Shown here one piece after another: positions 5,384 to 8,130 of a stretch of DNA of 8,130 nt; the first letter of the stretch is position 1, and each line of letters begins with the position of its first letter. The notes beneath the pieces are model-generated. The model had not been told where the DNA came from and did no database searches. It was given only the letters and a program-made list of their open reading frames with translations. Source of the stretch: Gammaproteobacteria bacterium (GTDB lineage Bacteria; Pseudomonadota; Gammaproteobacteria; UBA12402); contig JANQHY010000180.1 of NCBI GenBank assembly GCA_028282395.1, positions 1-8,130 of the forward strand, read 5' to 3'. Made by a program: the position numbers and the translations under genes.

Positions 5384-7523
5384 ATATATATAGTATCGGA
5401 GACAGACCTGGAAATGACATATGATTCACAAAAGTAATTTTTGCTGTTTTAGGTGCGGGGGCTTTAAAAGTGATTGTTTTAGTGGCTATGCTTGTGCCGG
5501 CATAAACAGCCTGCAGCGCAATTTTTTCAGCACTGGTATCAGTAAATGTTTGACTAATCACACCGTTTGGTGCGGGTGTCATGACACTCTTGGTTGAGAG
5601 CGTGCTTGAGGTTTTACCGGTATTGGCATTGGTATAATTGAACGTAATCTTACTAACTAAATCAGCCGGTGGTGTAAAGCTAAGTGGCTTGCCATTATTA
5701 CCATACAACTGTAACGTCGCTGTTACGACTCTATTGGTCTGGACAGGACCTGCCGGACTTAGACTCAGTGTTGAGTGTATGGCGCTGATACCAATAAAAC
5801 TAATCTTTTTATTAACCACGGCTTGATTACCATGACTATCCTTAATCGTTAATGTAACTGTATATGTGCCAGGTATATGCTCTACAAAGGTTAAATCTTT
5901 ATTGTGGGTATGCGCATTACTGCGAGCAACTGTTAAAGCACGACGCATGGTTAGTGGAAATTGCCAATTATAACTGTACGGCGGTGTGCCTCCATGCACA
6001 GTTGGAATCAAAGTTATCGGATTGTAGATGGTGCTACTGCCAGGACCAGCAATAGTGAGGGTAATTGGCACCTTTTGCACATACACAGTAGTAGTGGCCG
6101 TGGTTTTACCAGGCCCAGTTTGTGCGTGTAACGTAAAATGATAAGTATTATTTCCACCATTATGATACGACGGTGTTTTAAAATGTAAGGCATGGTCCTG
6201 TGATATAGAAGCTGTATTCAATGAACTGATTGTAAGCGGATAACCTGTCCAAAAGTAATCCACCTGGCTTGTATCACGTATGGTGATTTGCGGTACAATA
6301 TTAACCTGACTGTTTTCCATTACATATAATGCTGTGGGCAAGCTAATCAGTGGCATTTCATAATGCTCTAAAACAACACGATTTTGCCGATGTACAAGGT
6401 CATATAAATGCGATTTTACTGAACCACTGCTGATAGGCTTCCAATGAAACGCTAGTTGTTTTATAAATGATTCATCCAGATTCCACATTAGAGATAAGGT
6501 AATTGCAGTGTCTGAACTTGATCCGCCTAAACCTTGCTTTCTTTCAAATGTTAATTTTATTAAATCTGCAGGTTGATAACTCACAGATAACGAATAACCT
6601 GACGGATTATCAGTAGCCCCCGTCAATTGGTCATCATCACTGATATTAATTTTGTGACCAAACCATTTATAGTAACCTGCCCCTAAGCTGACTTGACGAT
6701 AGAATGGTAATGAGCCACTTATCCCAAAGTCATAGCCTCGGGCAGTTTGCTCGTAAACTGTATCGTCAAAGGGTGATTGGTGCCAGCTACTGATACGTTG
6801 ATACTGGTTAGCATACAAATTAACATAGCGATTTCTGAATTCTTCGCCGATACTATAGCGCTCATTAGCGCCAGCGCCAGCAAATTCATAATCAATAAAC
6901 GTATTAAGCCCAAATATTGCATTTAAACCAGGAGAGTAATGACGGTAACCAATGCCAAAGTTTACTGTAGAGCGCGCACGATCACCATGGACATAATTTC
7001 CGGTTAGTTGAGAATAGAGTAACTCATTACCTACTGAAAATAACTGAGCGAGTGTTGTCGCACTGACTGACCATGTCTGACTTGCAAAGGTATAAGTTGG
7101 TGTAATTTGCAACCGCTTTAAAAAAGGCAGTCCGGTATTATTTAATGTGCCTTGTATCCGCTGAAAAAGCTGTTCTGTCGTGTGGGTTAGGTAATTTTGT
7201 CCCTGTAAAATTGCTTGTTGCTTAGCTGTTTCAAGGCCCCCTGTTTGTAGCGCTGGTGCTAATTGCTCTAGTATTGATGCAGTGTCTCTAGCAGTAATCC
7301 AACTTTTATCCTGACTAGTATTTTTGCCAGATTGGTAGTGCACTGTTTCGGTATTATGGTCTTGGTAGGATCTTTTTAAAACTTGAGCATGATCTACTGC
7401 ATTAACGCTGGCCAGAATATTTGATGTAGCGCCTGTTTCCGTTTTATTTGTTACTAACTTGTGATATTTGGCGCAGCCAGAAAAGATAATAACGATGGTA
7501 AATAATATAAAGTTTTTATACAT
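5382..7523 (-). CDS. Inverse autotransporter adhesin (intimin/invasin class) with lipobox-like signal; frame ends at a TA tract
   Basis: Outer-membrane adhesin with an N-terminal beta-barrel and an exported C-terminal passenger. From ATG 7521-7523 it has 713 residues. A signal peptide ends FSGC with Cys17, a lipoprotein-type cleavage site. Residues about 20-137 are polar and helical. The inverse-autotransporter barrel covers about 138-363, with hallmarks RSTVNFGIGYRHY (184-196), YEQTARGYDFG (257-267) and SLPFYRQVSLGAGYY near 271-285. LVHRQNRVVLEHYE (376-389) matches the LVDRNNxIVLEY linker that plugs the barrel. The passenger has about three Ig-like modules: 393-483, a PKD-like one at 486-578 (GGTPPYSYNW and PGTYTVTLTIKDSHGN), and 583-688. 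No LysM domain is seen. AAGG (7532-7535) is 8 nt from this ATG; ATG 7529 is too close and ATG 7574 lacks a site and buries the signal peptide. The frame stops inside a TA repeat; see the adjoining segment. Confidence 0.9.
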   Translation of the reverse strand: MYKNFILFTIVIIFSGCAKYHKLVTNKTETGATSNILASVNAVDHAQVLKRSYQDHNTETVHYQSGKNTSQDKSWITARDTASILEQLAPALQTGGLETAKQQAILQGQNYLTHTTEQLFQRIQGTLNNTGLPFLKRLQITPTYTFASQTWSVSATTLAQLFSVGNELLYSQLTGNYVHGDRARSTVNFGIGYRHYSPGLNAIFGLNTFIDYEFAGAGANERYSIGEEFRNRYVNLYANQYQRISSWHQSPFDDTVYEQTARGYDFGISGSLPFYRQVSLGAGYYKWFGHKINISDDDQLTGATDNPSGYSLSVSYQPADLIKLTFERKQGLGGSSSDTAITLSLMWNLDESFIKQLAFHWKPISSGSVKSHLYDLVHRQNRVVLEHYEMPLISLPTALYVMENSQVNIVPQITIRDTSQVDYFWTGYPLTISSLNTASISQDHALHFKTPSYHNGGNNTYHFTLHAQTGPGKTTATTTVYVQKVPITLTIAGPGSSTIYNPITLIPTVHGGTPPYSYNWQFPLTMRRALTVARSNAHTHNKDLTFVEHIPGTYTVTLTIKDSHGNQAVVNKKISFIGISAIHSTLSLSPAGPVQTNRVVTATLQLYGNNGKPLSFTPPADLVSKITFNYTNANTGKTSSTLSTKSVMTPAPNGVISQTFTDTSAEKIALQAVYAGTSIATKTITFKAPAPKTAKITFVNHMSFPGLSPILYI
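5384..5392 (-). repeat. TA dinucleotide tract at the adhesin frameshift
   Basis: The minus strand reads C-TATATATAT-GA, four TA units plus a T, and the stop codon TGA overlaps its end. With four units the adhesin stops after LSPILYI; with one more TA unit (or loss of one base) it would read on into the Cys-rich segment. Dinucleotide tracts can change length by slipped-strand pairing, although four units is short for a highly mutable tract. Confidence 0.7.
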
Positions 7524-7533
7524 CTTCATTGCC

Positions 7534-7671
7534 TTATTGCCAATAAAATGGGAATTGGCTAATGAAGGCATCATCTGATTGCCAGTTGCGTGTAGGGATC
7601 ACGGGTGCTTCTCGTACGTATGCGGTAGAGATTGAAAGCTGGATTATTGATGATGCTTTATTATAAAACAT
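7534..7671 (-). CDS. Doubtful 45-codon ORF upstream of the adhesin
   Basis: An open frame beginning MFYNKASSII and ending FPFYWQ stops 4 nt before the alternative adhesin ATG (7527-7529), and its stop codon overlaps the adhesin AAGG site. It could be a leader ORF translated just ahead of the adhesin. Against this, it has no recognisable ribosome-binding site, its ATG adjoins a possible -10 (TATAAT, 7660-7665), and the opposite strand is also open (34 codons, 7562-7666). No family is recognised. It may be chance or a gene remnant. Confidence 0.15.
   Translation of the reverse strand: MFYNKASSIIQLSISTAYVREAPVIPTRNWQSDDAFISQFPFYWQ
7660..7665 (-). promoter_or_regulatory. Possible -10 element of the adhesin gene
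   Basis: A perfect TATAAT lies on the minus strand about 137 bp before the adhesin ATG. No -35 match is present at 16-18 nt and there is no TGn extension, so an activator would probably be needed if this is used. In AT-rich DNA such a hexamer is often accidental. Confidence 0.3.
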
Positions 7672-7798
7672 CAATAAACACCACTGAGCCTTATTAATGT
7701 GGTATTATTCTACGTAAAAAAATAAAACATTAAGTTTATGAATATGTTAGAAATGTAATTTTTAATTAAAAATAATTATGTGATCAATCAAAACAAGA
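7672..7798. other. AT-rich intergenic region
   Basis: This stretch between the divergent adhesin and the 93-residue ORF is very AT-rich, with runs such as AAAAAAATAAAA and TTTTTAATTAAAAA. It probably contains upstream control sequence for one or both neighbours, but I can define no promoter with both boxes. No gene or RNA is recognised. Confidence 0.5.
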
Positions 7799-8080
7799 AT
7801 GCCGCTATTCTCACAAGAATTTAAAATGTGGCCTAAATCTTCTACGGTTTTATTTGACCACTACCTGGCATCCAATAATCCAGAGGATTATCTTGCAAGC
7901 TCTCAAATTCAAGAAACACTTAATATAGAAGAGACATTAAAAGTAGATATACAATCAAAGGTATGGCGGTATGCTGATAAAGTATATAAGCATATTTTTA
8001 ACAAAACGCCATCTGAGTTAGAAGCGTGGACTGCTAGAGGGTGTCGTCAAATTAATTTCATCCATAGATTAAGCTATTAG
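7799..8080 (+). CDS. Hypothetical 93-residue protein, unrecognised
   Basis: An ATG-initiated frame of 93 residues, polar and probably mostly helical, without signal peptide or membrane segment. It starts MPLFSQEFKMWPKSSTVLFD and contains an acidic helical stretch near residues 34-55 and an aromatic/basic part (KVWRYADKVYKHIF) near 54-67. I recognise no family or catalytic motif. Only a weak purine stretch (AACAAGA) precedes the ATG and the codons are AT-rich, as is the surrounding DNA. It runs divergently from the adhesin. The sequence HRLSY at its end followed by TAG could be a natural end or an interrupted gene; the last 50 bases of the window show no continuation. It could be a small accessory gene or a fragment. 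Confidence 0.4.
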   Translation: MPLFSQEFKMWPKSSTVLFDHYLASNNPEDYLASSQIQETLNIEETLKVDIQSKVWRYADKVYKHIFNKTPSELEAWTARGCRQINFIHRLSY

Positions 8081-8130
8081 AACGTATATAATTCGTGGTG
8101 TTGAGAGCGATTTATGTTAATGGAGTAACT

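Noticed and set aside
5257..5385. Separate 42-codon gene overlapping the adhesin stop (ATGA overlap) with AAAGGAGGG inside
   Set aside because: The ATGA overlap is tempting, but the purine run lies inside this ORF rather than before its ATG, and the competing frame gives a better protein that joins the adhesin through the TA tract.
5102..5437. 111-residue plus-strand ORF
   Set aside because: It is antisense to the adhesin tail, has no ribosome-binding site and no recognisable family; its composition fits a shadow frame.

Overview
The window looks like a gammaproteobacterial chromosome segment of moderate-to-low GC. The evidence is a gammaproteobacterial-type trigger factor, a 668-residue UvrB that shares the E. 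coli residue register, a type-A RNase P RNA, a one-domain RRM protein and an inverse autotransporter (intimin/invasin class). A host-associated or Legionellales-like lineage would fit, but genus cannot be assigned from this sequence. I see no insertion sequence, CRISPR array or tRNA gene.

Layout. 1-831 (-): N-terminal two thirds of trigger factor (tig), cut by the window edge, with its own promoter in the gap before uvrB. 941-2947 (-): uvrB, probably starting at a GTG. 3035-3427 (+): rnpB, transcribed divergently from uvrB; a near-consensus promoter is positioned so that transcription begins at the first base pair of helix P1. 3428-3588: no gene; a strong hairpin lies beside the stop of the next gene. 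3589-3888 (-): a 99-residue RRM protein with a promoter about 95 nt upstream. 4075-4857 (-): a TauE/SafE-family permease with a Fur-box-like site upstream. 5192-7523 (-): an inverse autotransporter adhesin. 7575-7798: AT-rich, with only small unsupported ORFs. 7799-8080 (+): an unrecognised 93-residue ORF.

The left half (tig, uvrB, rnpB, RRM) is housekeeping: nascent-chain folding, excision repair, tRNA 5' processing and RNA binding. The right half is accessory: an uptake/export permease and a surface adhesin.

The most notable locus is the adhesin. Its signal peptide ends in a lipobox-like FSGC, unusual for this family. Its reading frame stops at a (TA)4 tract, and immediately beyond, in another frame, lies a 63-codon stretch carrying four cysteines that looks like its missing C-terminal tip. 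A two-base change in the TA tract would join the two, so this is a candidate for phase variation, recent inactivation or a sequencing error. No clearly new multi-gene system is visible.
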